19,617 nt of DNA from an uncultured Eubacteriales bacterium (GCA_905201895.1 CAJKPX010000037.1:1-19617), one strand, 5' to 3'. Positions 1-7,535 are shown, counted from the first letter of the stretch. Numbers and translations: made by a program. Notes: a model not told the origin generated them from the letters alone.

Positions 1-24
1 ATTGATTTTCCCAAGATTTATGGC

Positions 25-43
25 GGGCGATCAATGATCGCCC
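25..43. repeat. Short perfect inverted repeat in intergenic DNA
   Basis: The arms GGGCGATCA (25-33) and TGATCGCCC (35-43) are perfect inverted repeats around one central base, followed by CTAC. From memory this GGGCGA...TCGCCC-CTAC form resembles a short dispersed intergenic repeat common in Oscillospiraceae/Clostridia genomes. Only one copy is visible here, so its repetitive nature is inference. It could fold in RNA from either strand. There is no T-run beside it, so it is not an evident terminator. Confidence 0.5.
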
Positions 44-70
44 CTACTTTTCAACGCAAGTGATTCTTCA

Positions 71-140
71 AAGCCTCCTCTGTGCAAGGGGAAGAAATTT
101 GCAAGCAAATTAGACCGCGACATCGGTGGAAGGGTTGTTT
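71..140. repeat. Probable dispersed intergenic (MITE-like) element
   Basis: This non-coding stretch starts with a CCTCCTCTGTGCAAGGGGA-like segment, has a central small hairpin (AATTTGC at 96-102 against GCAAATT at 103-111, almost no loop) and ends with a GGTGGAAGGGTTG-like segment and a T-run. The general plan (pyrimidine/purine start, variable central hairpin, GGAGGGTTG-type end) is one I recognise from non-autonomous intergenic repeats in Clostridia. A second copy is not in the window, so the boundaries are approximate. The rest of 1-307 shows no gene: an open frame continues upstream of the lipase start but has no ribosome site or family similarity. Confidence 0.4.
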
Positions 141-307
141 TTCCCGTCATGACCGTTTGCAAACACCCCTACCGTCACCTGCATCGGCGGTCACCGTCTT
201 CCCTTCTATATGGGGATTCCTATGAAAGGCAGAATTTCCCGTCCACGCCGCCTCTGTCACCCTTCGTCCGCCTCTCGCATACAATACCTCTGATGGGAGG
301 GATGCGA

Positions 308-907
308 ATGCTGCGAGCTTTGTTTGAGTCCTGTCTCCATGCCGACTACCAAAAGAACGCGCTTGGCGGCAGCTGGGCATTTGAACGCGAAGGAGACGCG
401 CTTTTTTTATACTTTGAGCACAGCAACGGCGTGCTTGATTGGCTGCATAACCTGCAATTTTCAGCGGTGCCCTACCGTGACATGCAACCGAATTGGGAAT
501 GTCACGCAGGCTTTCTGCGCGTGTGGAAAAGTGTGCGACCGCATCTCGAGGCGCTCATTGCCGACCCCACTGTGCAAGAGGTCACGGTTGTGGGCTACAG
601 TCACGGTGCCGCACTCGCGGTGCTCTGCCACGAATGGGTCTGGTTTCACCGCCCCGATCTGCGCGAGCGTCTGCGCGGTTTTGGCTTTGGGTGTCCGCGC
701 GTGCTCTTTGGATGTGTACCGCCCGAGCTTGCCCTGCGATGGGACCGCTTCTGCGTGGTGCGCAACCTCGACGATCTTGTCACACATCTGCCGCCCCGCT
801 CGCTCGGCTTTTGCCACGTGGGTAATCTGATCACGGTGGGCGCTCCCGATCGCTACACCCCGATTGACGCACACAAACCCGAAAGCTATCTTGCCGAGCT
901 GACGTGA
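308..907 (+). CDS. Class 3-type lipase / alpha-beta hydrolase, small cytoplasmic form
   Basis: This 199-residue protein has the hallmarks of the fungal-lipase-like (class 3) alpha/beta hydrolase family. A CHAGFLRVW segment (65-73) matches the family's H-x-GF motif. The nucleophile elbow is GYSHG (96-100, Ser98). An RNLDDLVTHLPP segment (152-163) supplies the likely catalytic Asp, and the downstream FCHVGN (168-173) supplies the likely His170. The triad is therefore complete by eye. No signal peptide is visible, so it is probably cytoplasmic and may act on lipid or ester substrates. The substrate is unknown. The start at 308 is chosen because GGGAGG (295-300) lies 7 bases upstream; the frame is open back to 149, but ATGs at 293 and 302 overlap or crowd that site. 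A TACAAT at 280-285 may be a -10 element, without a clear -35. The gene stands alone and converges on rsgA. Confidence 0.8.
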   Translation: MLRALFESCLHADYQKNALGGSWAFEREGDALFLYFEHSNGVLDWLHNLQFSAVPYRDMQPNWECHAGFLRVWKSVRPHLEALIADPTVQEVTVVGYSHGAALAVLCHEWVWFHRPDLRERLRGFGFGCPRVLFGCVPPELALRWDRFCVVRNLDDLVTHLPPRSLGFCHVGNLITVGAPDRYTPIDAHKPESYLAELT

Positions 908-923
908 GAGAAAAATAAAAAAC

Positions 924-960
924 GAGCCAAACGCAGATTGCGTTTGGCTCATCCGTTTTT
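924..960. terminator. Bidirectional terminator between lipase gene and rsgA
   Basis: An 11-bp perfect stem (GAGCCAAACGC at 924-934, GCGTTTGGCTC at 940-950) has a 5-base loop. On the plus strand it is followed by ATCCGTTTTTATAT. On the minus strand the A-rich tract 911-922 becomes a T-rich tail. It therefore suits both convergent genes, ending 17 bases after the lipase stop and 20 bases beyond the rsgA stop. Confidence 0.85.
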
Positions 961-969
961 ATATAAAAA

Positions 970-1953
970 TTACCACTTGGTTTTCTTTTTGAGCACGTCA
1001 TAAATGCCAACGAAGCTTTCATGACGCGATTTTGCGATCTCCCCGCTTCTCACGGCGTCCACGATCGCACAGCCCTGCTCCTTGGTGTGCGAGCATTTGG
1101 TGTAGCGGCAGGAGCCGATACGCGGAATGAACTCGCGGAAGGTCAGGGGCAGATCGTCCTTTTCAAAAAAGTCAAAGCGCTCGAAATCGAGCATGGTAAA
1201 GCCAGGAGTGTCGGCAAGAAAGCCGCAGTTCGACGCATCCGAGAGCGGATAGAGCTCAACGCGGCGCGTGGTGTTTTTTCCACGCTCAATGCGGTGGCTG
1301 AGCTCCCCCGTTTCGAGCATCAGCTTGGGAAACAGTGCATTGAGAATGGTAGATTTTCCAACACCCGACGCTCCCGAAAACGCCGCAATCCTGCCACCGA
1401 GGTTCTCATTGATGTATGCGCGAAGTGCCTCTCTGCCCTCCTCCATGCCCAGTCCCGTGCGGAAGGCTGCAAAGCCCGCGCGTCGGTAAAGCGTCTCAAG
1501 TTGCTCGGCAGCCTCGGGGTCCAGGTCGCTTTTGGTGACCACAATCACGGGCTCGATGCGATTGAACTCGGCAATCGAGATCAGCTTATCCACCGTGAAC
1601 AGATCGGGCTCGGGCGCCGTGACGGCAAGGGTGACGAACATGAAATCAAGATTTGCCATGGGGGGGCGGATCAGGGCGTTTTTGCGCTCGCAGATGCGGT
1701 CGATCGAAATGCCTGCACCGTCGGTGGCGGGGGTCACAGTGCCGTCACACACCGAAAAGGAGCCCTCTCCATAGCCGACCTCCACACGGTCGCCCACAAG
1801 CAACGCGCCCTTGCGATGCAGATTTCCGCGTCCGCGTGCCACAACGGTCAGCCCGTCCAGCGGCATCGGCGCTCGGTCCTCGCACCGCTCCAGCTGCACC
1901 GTGAACAAGCCGCCCACGCCTCTGATCACCCGTCCATATCCCGTATACGTCAT
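970..1953 (-). CDS. rsgA: Ribosome small subunit-dependent GTPase RsgA
   Basis: RsgA is a circularly permuted GTPase that assists late 30S subunit maturation. The 327-residue product has an N-terminal OB-fold region (about 1-75). The permuted G motifs follow in the expected order: G4 TKSD (140-143), then the P-loop GASGVGKS (194-201), then G3 DTPG (248-251). A C-terminal zinc knuckle uses Cys282, Cys287, His289 and Cys295. The ATG at 1953 is forced, since an in-frame TGA lies three codons upstream. The ribosome site is weak (GAGAAAAT), suggesting coupling to the gene before it, 54 bases away. This is the last gene of the minus-strand block. In many Firmicutes rsgA follows prkC and precedes rpe; here it follows a PASTA-only protein and rpe is absent. 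Confidence 0.95.
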   Translation of the reverse strand: MTYTGYGRVIRGVGGLFTVQLERCEDRAPMPLDGLTVVARGRGNLHRKGALLVGDRVEVGYGEGSFSVCDGTVTPATDGAGISIDRICERKNALIRPPMANLDFMFVTLAVTAPEPDLFTVDKLISIAEFNRIEPVIVVTKSDLDPEAAEQLETLYRRAGFAAFRTGLGMEEGREALRAYINENLGGRIAAFSGASGVGKSTILNALFPKLMLETGELSHRIERGKNTTRRVELYPLSDASNCGFLADTPGFTMLDFERFDFFEKDDLPLTFREFIPRIGSCRYTKCSHTKEQGCAIVDAVRSGEIAKSRHESFVGIYDVLKKKTKW

Positions 1954-2007
1954 ATTTTCTCAATGGGATATCCACAATCGGACGTCTCCCCTCCCCTTTC
2001 CAAAGCA

Positions 2008-2778
2008 TCAAGGCTCTGCTTCTGTTTCCAATTGATTTTCGTCGGCTCCAATATAGAGCGTGATCGGTGTGCCACCGAGCACAAGCGTGCCCGCAGGATG
2101 GCTCTGCCGTATCACGCGAGCATCCCCTCCCGATGGAGAAAGCTCCACCGCCTCACCGAGCGAGAGACCCGACAGCCAAAGCTGCACCAGCGCCTCACTC
2201 CGAGTTAGACCGCGAAGCTCGGGCACACGCACGCTCTCTCGCGGAGCACCCACGCTCACCACAAGCGTCACCGCGGCGCCGATTGGCAGAACCGCTCCCG
2301 CACGCGGCTCCATATCAAACACCGTGCCCTCGGGGTATGCCCCCTCCACGCGGCGCACCAAAACGGCAAGCCCCAGCTCTCGCAGGCGACCCTCTGCCAC
2401 GCGACCGTCCTCTCCCATCAGGTCAGGGACCGTGACGCTCTCCTCACCAAGGCTGACGGTAAGCAAGAGACGACAATGCGGATTTGCCTCGGTCAATTGC
2501 CTCCAGCTGCCTCCCTTTGGGCTTTGCGAGAGGATCACGCCTGCCGCCGCATTGGCATCGTGTCGGTATTCCACCTCAACCTCCGTCCAATCGGGAACCT
2601 CGAGCGTGTCCAGCATAGTGCCGCACAGATTGGGAATTTCCACCGAGGTCGAGCGAATTCCGCGCGGCAGAAAGAGACTGTCCCACACGGTCCAAGCCGT
2701 TGACAGAAGCAAGAGCAAGGAAAATAACGCTCCCCTCACCCATCGGCGATTGTTTTTTTTGTGTTTTGACGCATCCAT
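2008..2778 (-). CDS. Single-pass membrane protein with three PASTA repeats, no kinase domain
   Basis: The 256-residue protein has a short basic cytoplasmic N-terminus (1-15), one hydrophobic segment (about 16-34) and an extracellular part made of three PASTA repeats at about 46-111, 114-177 and 182-244. Each begins with a V-x-[IV]P-[ND]L / VPDL / VPELRG motif and ends with a G-x-x-[VI]-x-L-x-[VI] strand. An acidic tail follows. PASTA domains bind peptidoglycan stem peptides and are usually the sensor half of PrkC/Stk kinases or sit on penicillin-binding proteins. Here there is no kinase or transpeptidase region. The start is well supported by AGGAGG (2788-2793) eight bases upstream, so a longer protein is unlikely. 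Only 48 bases separate it from rlmN and 54 from rsgA, exactly the slot normally filled by prpC-prkC. Function unknown; likely a cell-wall sensor or a kinase-less remnant. Confidence 0.85.
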   Translation of the reverse strand: MDASKHKKNNRRWVRGALFSLLLLLSTAWTVWDSLFLPRGIRSTSVEIPNLCGTMLDTLEVPDWTEVEVEYRHDANAAAGVILSQSPKGGSWRQLTEANPHCRLLLTVSLGEESVTVPDLMGEDGRVAEGRLRELGLAVLVRRVEGAYPEGTVFDMEPRAGAVLPIGAAVTLVVSVGAPRESVRVPELRGLTRSEALVQLWLSGLSLGEAVELSPSGGDARVIRQSHPAGTLVLGGTPITLYIGADENQLETEAEP

Positions 2779-2826
2779 AGCACAGACCCTCCTACAATCA
2801 ATATGTAAGAAGGCGCTGCGGTCGGG

Positions 2827-3930
2827 TCAGGCAGGGTCGGTTGCCGTGTCCTTGGGATCGACTCCGTTCTTTTCCTTCATTGCCGCGCGTCGCAGCTGAC
2901 CGCAGGAGGCATTGATATCCGATCCCAGCTTGCGGCGCACCGTGGCACGGATGCCCTTGGACTCCAACACACGCGCAAAGGCGGAAACGGCATCGCGCGA
3001 GGAATGCTTGAAGCCTGTTTCGTCGACCTCGTTGACGGGAATGAGGTTGACGTGGATCGGCATGGTCTCGGTGCGCGAGCGCAGCTTTGCGTTGAGCACG
3101 CGCGCCAGCTTCTGCGCGTTCTGCACCGAATCGTTCTTGCCCGCGATCAGAGTATATTCAAATGAAATACGCCGTCCCGTTTTGATAAAATAGGCGCGGC
3201 AGGCGTCGAGCAGGGCGTCAACACCCCAACGGCGGTTGATCGGCATGATCGCAGATCGCGTTTCATCGTCGGGGGCGTGCAGCGAGATCGAGAGCGTGAT
3301 GGGAAGGTCCTCCTCCATCAGGCGCTCGATACCGTCCACCAGACCGCAGGTGGAGAGCGAGATGTGGCGGTAGCCGATGTTCAAACCGCTCTCCAGGTTG
3401 ACCAGACGCAAAAAGCGCAGGACGTTTTCGTAGTTGTCAAGCGGCTCGCCAATGCCCATCATCACAATGTTGGATATCCGCTCACCCAGGTCCTTTTGCG
3501 CGGCAATTACCTGACCGAGCAGCTCGCCCGCACTCAAATCGCGTACGCGACCGCCAATGGTGGATGCGCAGAATTTGCAGCCCATGCGGCATCCGACCTG
3601 CGATGAAATGCAGATCGTGTTGCCGTGCTCATAGCGCATCACAACGCTCTCCACACAGTTTCCGTCGGCAAGCGCGAACAGATATTTCACGGTTCCGTCG
3701 AGCGCCGACACCAGCTTCTGCTCCACCTCGGGCAGATGCCAGGAAAAGCTTTCGCGGAGCTTTTCCTGCAATTTCTTGCCCAGATTGGTCATCGCATCGG
3801 GTGAGATACCCCGATGAAGCTGCGGAAAAATCTGTTTGGCGCGGTACTTCGCCTCGCCAACCGACAGTACCCAAGCCTCGAGCTCGTCGGGCATGAGGGA
3901 AAGCAGCTCTCTTTTTTCGGCAGATTCCAT
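2827..3930 (-). CDS. rlmN: Dual-specificity 23S rRNA / tRNA adenine-C2 methyltransferase RlmN
   Basis: RlmN is a radical-SAM enzyme that methylates C2 of adenine 2503 in 23S rRNA and of A37 in some tRNAs. The 367-residue product carries the CRMGCKFC cluster motif (Cys114, Cys118, Cys121) preceded by SSQVGC. It also has the MMGIGEPLDN segment (157-166) and a C-terminal GSDINASCGQL motif whose Cys343 is the expected methyl-carrying cysteine. The start at 3930 has AGGAG five bases upstream, and the length suits the family; the open frame runs far upstream into rsmB but that extension has no similarity. After the conserved core there is a roughly 20-residue charged tail. It lies 70 bases after rsmB with a small hairpin in between, and is followed by the PASTA protein gene. 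Confidence 0.95.
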   Translation of the reverse strand: MESAEKRELLSLMPDELEAWVLSVGEAKYRAKQIFPQLHRGISPDAMTNLGKKLQEKLRESFSWHLPEVEQKLVSALDGTVKYLFALADGNCVESVVMRYEHGNTICISSQVGCRMGCKFCASTIGGRVRDLSAGELLGQVIAAQKDLGERISNIVMMGIGEPLDNYENVLRFLRLVNLESGLNIGYRHISLSTCGLVDGIERLMEEDLPITLSISLHAPDDETRSAIMPINRRWGVDALLDACRAYFIKTGRRISFEYTLIAGKNDSVQNAQKLARVLNAKLRSRTETMPIHVNLIPVNEVDETGFKHSSRDAVSAFARVLESKGIRATVRRKLGSDINASCGQLRRAAMKEKNGVDPKDTATDPA

Positions 3931-3955
3931 GTGATCTCCTTTTTCAGTATGTGTC

Positions 3956-3976
3956 AAAAGCGCATTTCCTTGCGCT
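3956..3976 (-). terminator. Weak hairpin between rsmB and rlmN (possible attenuator)
   Basis: On the minus strand AGCGCA and TGCGCT (3971-3976 and 3959-3964) pair around a 6-base loop and are followed by only TTTT. TTGACA-like words flank the hairpin on both sides (3977-3982 and 3953-3958), but neither has a matching -10. This looks at most like a partial terminator that lowers transcription into rlmN. Low certainty. Confidence 0.3.
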
Positions 3977-4000
3977 GTCAATTTCTGTACGTTCGTTTTT

Positions 4001-5272
4001 TCAGACCCGCTCGAGCACCGCAAAATAGAATCCGTCGGTGCCGTCGACGTCGGGTCGGAGCGTGCGCTCCCGAAGCAAGCGGAGCTCGGGATGGCGCCGA
4101 AGCAGGCGTGCCACGTTTTCGCCGTTTTCTCTCGGCAGAAGCGTGCAGGTGGAATAGACCAGCCTACCGCCCACGCGCAAGTATCGGCAAGCACTCTCGG
4201 CAATCGCCAACTGAATATCGGGCAGAGCCTCGCTTCGTGCAGGGTCCTTATAGCGAAGCTCTGGCTTTTTGGCAAAGACACCAAAGCCGGAGCAGGGGAC
4301 GTCGCAGAGCACGCGGTCGGCTTGTCCGAGCCACGCCTCGTTCGTGTCGCGCGCGTCTCTCGCCTCGGTCTCGAGGATCGAAATGCCGAGGCGCTCGGCG
4401 CCGCTCCGCACGAGTGAGAGCTTGTTGGCATGCAGGTCACATGCGATCACGCGTCCGCGGTTGTTCATGTCAATCGCCGCACCGAAGGACTTGGAGCCAG
4501 GGCAGGCACAGGCGTCGATCACGGTCATACCCTCGCGTGCGTCGAGTGCCTCCACGCAGAGCTGGGATGCCTCGTCCTGCACGAAAAAGTCGCCCTCCTC
4601 AAAGCCTGCAAGCGCGGCAACGGGTGCCGAGGGGAGTGTGATCCCCACGCGGCTCTCGGGAGACTCGGCGGCATCGAAGCCGTCGGCGCGCAAACGCTCG
4701 AGCAGCGCCTCTCGTGAGGTACGGAGCGTGTTGACACGGAGCGTGAGTGGCGGCTGCTTGGCAAAAGCCGCGAGGAGCTGCTCGGTCCCGTCAATGCCAA
4801 AGGCGTCAACAAAGGTCTCGCAGATCGCGGGCGCAAAGGAATACGCCGCCGAAAGATAAGCGATCGGCTCGCACGCACGGTCGGGGAGCGCAATCTTCTT
4901 CCCCGCACGCAAAAAAGCGCGCAGAATGGCGTTGACGAAGCCTCGCGTGCGCCGCCCTGCCAACGAGACCGTTTCATTGACGGCGGCATGGTCGGGGATG
5001 CGATCAAGATAAGCAAGCTGATAGAGCCCCATGCGCAAAAGATTGCGCGTTTCGAGGTCGATCGCGTCCGGAGTGCGGTCACAGAGTGACGCAATCCAAT
5101 AATCAAGCGTCAGGCGACGCTCCAGAACACCGTAAACAAGCACGGTCAAAAGTCCCCGATCGGCATCCGAGCAGGGGGTGCGCCGAAGCGCGGTGTCGAG
5201 TGCAATGTTGGAATAACGCTCGGCACTCTCGCATTGATTCAGAATATCGAGCGCAAGCTTGCGAACTGTCAT
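4001..5272 (-). CDS. rsmB: 16S rRNA (cytosine-967-C5)-methyltransferase RsmB
   Basis: The 423-residue protein has the two-part RsmB layout. An N-terminal NusB-like RNA-binding domain (about 1-130) opens with a VRKLALDIL...YSNIALD pattern. A Rossmann-type m5C methyltransferase follows. SAM motif I reads DACACPGSK (253-261), a variant of the usual DxCAAPGGK. Motif IV is DVPCSG (324-329, Cys327) and motif VI is STC (374-376, Cys376), giving the two catalytic cysteines. The C-terminal GTDGFYFAVLER is typical. No clear ribosome site precedes the ATG; an unusual hairpin (5284-5322) ends 11 bases upstream instead. The start is kept because the N-terminus already matches the family's beginning. The gene lies between the YugP-like protease and rlmN. 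Confidence 0.94.
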   Translation of the reverse strand: MTVRKLALDILNQCESAERYSNIALDTALRRTPCSDADRGLLTVLVYGVLERRLTLDYWIASLCDRTPDAIDLETRNLLRMGLYQLAYLDRIPDHAAVNETVSLAGRRTRGFVNAILRAFLRAGKKIALPDRACEPIAYLSAAYSFAPAICETFVDAFGIDGTEQLLAAFAKQPPLTLRVNTLRTSREALLERLRADGFDAAESPESRVGITLPSAPVAALAGFEEGDFFVQDEASQLCVEALDAREGMTVIDACACPGSKSFGAAIDMNNRGRVIACDLHANKLSLVRSGAERLGISILETEARDARDTNEAWLGQADRVLCDVPCSGFGVFAKKPELRYKDPARSEALPDIQLAIAESACRYLRVGGRLVYSTCTLLPRENGENVARLLRRHPELRLLRERTLRPDVDGTDGFYFAVLERV

Positions 5273-5283
5273 AGAATACCGTT

Positions 5284-5322
5284 GTGCGCGGGCTCCCTTT
5301 TTTCGGGGGATCTCCCGCGCAC
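5284..5322 (-). other. GC-rich hairpin just upstream of rsmB
   Basis: GTGCGCGGG (5284-5292) and CCCGCGCAC (5314-5322) form a perfect 9-bp stem. Inside it TCCC (5294-5297) and GGGA (5307-5310) can add an inner stem. In the rsmB mRNA the structure ends 11 bases before the ATG and holds the only SD-like word nearby (AGGGAG) within it. It has no terminator-type T-run. A role in translation or mRNA processing is inference; it might also be a small palindromic repeat. Confidence 0.5.
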
Positions 5323-5365
5323 CCTCTCGTAATTTGGTGTGTTGACGCTTCGGGGGCGGTTCCGC

Positions 5366-6070
5366 TCACCGCCTGCGGTTGTTTGCGATCACGAGCAAGC
5401 GGAGCAACGAGAGCAGCGACGTAGCAAGTGCCGCCACGTAGGTCATTGCCGCAGCCGAGAGCACCTTGCGCGCCGCAGGGAGCTCATCCTCATAGAGCAG
5501 ACCACAATCGCGCATGCCCTCCATCGCGCGGCGCGAGGCGTTGAACTCCACGGGCAGCGTGACGAGCTGAAAGAGCGTTGCGAGCGAGAAGCAGGCAATG
5601 CCGATGAGCATAAAGATATATCCGAAATCCCCCGCGAACAAAAGACCGATCAGAAAGAGCGGCATGGCGAGACCCGAGCCGATGTTGCAGATCGGAACAA
5701 GGCTCATGCGAATGTGAAGCGGCGCATAGGAGCGCGCGTGCTGAAGGGCGTGTCCCGCCTCGTGGCAGGCAACGCCAACCGCTGCGGCACTGTTGGAATC
5801 GTGCACGCTCTGCGAAAGATAGAGTGAGCGGTCCCGGGGATTATAGTGGTCGGTCAGGTGTCCCGAAACACGAACGATCTTGACGTCGTGCAGCCCATTT
5901 GCATCGAGCATGCGGCGTGCCGCATCTGCGGCTGTCATGCGCGAGCGGATCGACACCTTCCCGTATTTTTCAAAGGTTGACTGCACCCGTGCCTGCGCCC
6001 ACATGGCAAAGAACATTGCGGGGAGCACGATCAGAATGGTCCAATCGTAGTAAAAAAATCCGAACAGCAT
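5366..6070 (-). CDS. YugP-family membrane zinc metallopeptidase
   Basis: This 234-residue membrane protein matches the YugP-type neutral zinc metallopeptidase family. It has an N-terminal membrane segment (about 10-25). The zinc motif HEAGH (103-107, catalytic Glu104) lies in CHEAGHALQHARSYAP. Further hydrophobic segments are at about 122-145, 150-172 and 207-228. LPVEFNAS (172-179) probably provides the third ligand, Glu175. The start at 6070 has a perfect AGGAGG about six bases upstream. The physiological substrate is not established for the family, as far as I know. The gene sits 34 bases after fmt; this location between fmt and rsmB is common in Clostridia. The frame is open upstream into fmt, but that part is a shadow. 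Confidence 0.88.
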   Translation of the reverse strand: MLFGFFYYDWTILIVLPAMFFAMWAQARVQSTFEKYGKVSIRSRMTAADAARRMLDANGLHDVKIVRVSGHLTDHYNPRDRSLYLSQSVHDSNSAAAVGVACHEAGHALQHARSYAPLHIRMSLVPICNIGSGLAMPLFLIGLLFAGDFGYIFMLIGIACFSLATLFQLVTLPVEFNASRRAMEGMRDCGLLYEDELPAARKVLSAAAMTYVAALATSLLSLLRLLVIANNRRR

Positions 6071-6104
6071 AAAAATCCTCCTTGGTATCGGATCGGAATA
6101 TCGG

Positions 6105-7046
6105 TCAGAGAGAACCCAAGAGGTCACCGACAGAAACACGTCTGCCGTTGATGAAATCGGCGGCGCCCATGCGCTTTTTGCCCTCGGGGAGAACCGTGAG
6201 CAGCGCGATCGCGCCTCTGCCGCATGCAACCGTGATCCGCCCTCCGTCGAGCGAGACCACTCTGCCCGCATCTGCCTCTCCCTGCCATGCGGTCGGCTCG
6301 GCGGCAATCACCTTGAGCATTTTGCCGTCCGGCGTGTAGGTAAAGGCGAGGGGGATGGGCGACAGTCCTCGAATTTGATTATGAACCGTCTCGGCATCGC
6401 GCGAAAAGTCGATCACGCAATCGCTCTTTTCGATCTTTGCCGCATAGGTGGCTAGGCTGTCGTCCTGCTTATGGCGTACAAGGGTCCCTGCACGAAGTGC
6501 CTCAAGCGTGCGGAGCAGAACGCGCGCACCGCATGCACCGAGCTTATCGTGCACCGTTTCAAAATTGTCATTCGGCTCGATTGCAACCGCCTCGGTGAGC
6601 AGCATATCGCCCGTGTCGAGCCCCACGTCCATCATCATGGTTGTGATACCCGTTTCGCGCTTGCCGTCGAGAATCGCACGTTGCATGGGAGCCGCGCCGC
6701 GATATTCGGGCAGAAGCGAGCCGTGGATATTGATGCACCCGAATTTCGGATAGTCAAGCACGTTTGCGGGCAAAATCTTGCCGTATGCCGCGACCACGCA
6801 CAGGTCGGGATCGAGCTCAGAGAGCAGTGCGGCAAACTCCTCGCCGCGCAGGGTGCTCGGCTGATAAACGGGAATGCCGCACTCGGTAGCATAGACCTTC
6901 ACGGGCGGCGGCGTGAGCGTGTATCCTCTGCCCTTGGGCTTATCGGGCTGCGTGACCACGCCGATCACATCCTCGCCCGCCTCCACCAATGCGCGCAGAG
7001 AAAAAAGCGCGAAATCGGGAGTTCCCATAAACAAAATCCGCATCAT
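6105..7046 (-). CDS. fmt: Methionyl-tRNA formyltransferase
   Basis: Fmt formylates initiator Met-tRNA with 10-formyl-THF. The 313-residue product begins RILFMGTPDFA after two Met codons. It carries the catalytic region NIHGSLLPEYRGAAP (Asn106, His108) and Asp144 in GLDTGD, the expected triad of the formyltransferase fold. The C-terminal tRNA-binding domain starts near residue 205. Its ATG overlaps the def stop codon (ATGA at 7043-7046), a classical translational coupling that pairs the enzyme adding the formyl group with the one removing it. A second ATG directly follows the first; either may be used. Confidence 0.96.
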   Translation of the reverse strand: MMRILFMGTPDFALFSLRALVEAGEDVIGVVTQPDKPKGRGYTLTPPPVKVYATECGIPVYQPSTLRGEEFAALLSELDPDLCVVAAYGKILPANVLDYPKFGCINIHGSLLPEYRGAAPMQRAILDGKRETGITTMMMDVGLDTGDMLLTEAVAIEPNDNFETVHDKLGACGARVLLRTLEALRAGTLVRHKQDDSLATYAAKIEKSDCVIDFSRDAETVHNQIRGLSPIPLAFTYTPDGKMLKVIAAEPTAWQGEADAGRVVSLDGGRITVACGRGAIALLTVLPEGKKRMGAADFINGRRVSVGDLLGSL

Positions 7047-7495
7047 TCCACTTCCCTGATCACGTGATCAATAAAGAGCTTGCCGTCGAGATGGTCGATC
7101 TCATGGCAGAGCGCGCGTGCCAAAAGGTCGCTGCCGCTCACCTCAAAGGTCTCACCGTAGCGATTGGTCGCGCGAACCGTAACGTGGCGCGGACGGCGCG
7201 TGATGCCCCAACGGTCGGGAATCGAGAGGCAGCCCTCCTGCTCCTCCTGCTCGCCTGCAAAGGCGATGATCTTGGGGTTGATCAGCTCGATCACCTCGCC
7301 CGGCTCAACCTCCACCACCGCAATGCGACGCAGAATTCCCACCTGGGGACCTGCCAGACCGCAGCCGTTGGCATCGCGCATCGTCTCAATCATATCGTCG
7401 AGCAGCGTGACCGTGCGGGGCGTAATCTTCTCCACGGGGCGGCAGACCTTGCGCAGAATCTCGTCACCCATCTTCACAATTTTTAATTTTGCCAT
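7043..7495 (-). CDS. def: Peptide deformylase
   Basis: This metal-dependent enzyme removes the N-formyl group from nascent proteins. The 150-residue product has all three deformylase motifs. Motif 1 is GCGLAGPQVG (44-53), in which Cys replaces the usual Val/Ile and Gly the usual Ala; the S1' Gln is kept. Motif 2 is EGCLS with metal ligand Cys89. Motif 3 is HEIDH with His131, Glu132 and His135. Two ATGs lie in tandem (7498 and 7495). The AGAGG upstream is about four bases from the first and seven from the second, so 7495 is preferred. The gene overlaps fmt by four bases and lies 89 bases after the priA stop, with a probable promoter in that gap. Confidence 0.95.
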   Translation of the reverse strand: MAKLKIVKMGDEILRKVCRPVEKITPRTVTLLDDMIETMRDANGCGLAGPQVGILRRIAVVEVEPGEVIELINPKIIAFAGEQEEQEGCLSIPDRWGITRRPRHVTVRATNRYGETFEVSGSDLLARALCHEIDHLDGKLFIDHVIREVE

Positions 7496-7535
7496 CATGA
7501 CACCTCTTTCCGCGGAAGCCTCTCGCTCCCACGCT

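Noticed and set aside
1021..2208. Plus-strand open frame of about 395 codons opposite rsgA
   Set aside because: Antisense to the well-supported rsgA and the PASTA gene; no family features.
3953..3982. Promoter between rsmB and rlmN from TTGACA words on the minus strand
   Set aside because: Neither TTGACA has a -10-like hexamer at a suitable spacing; they flank a small hairpin instead.
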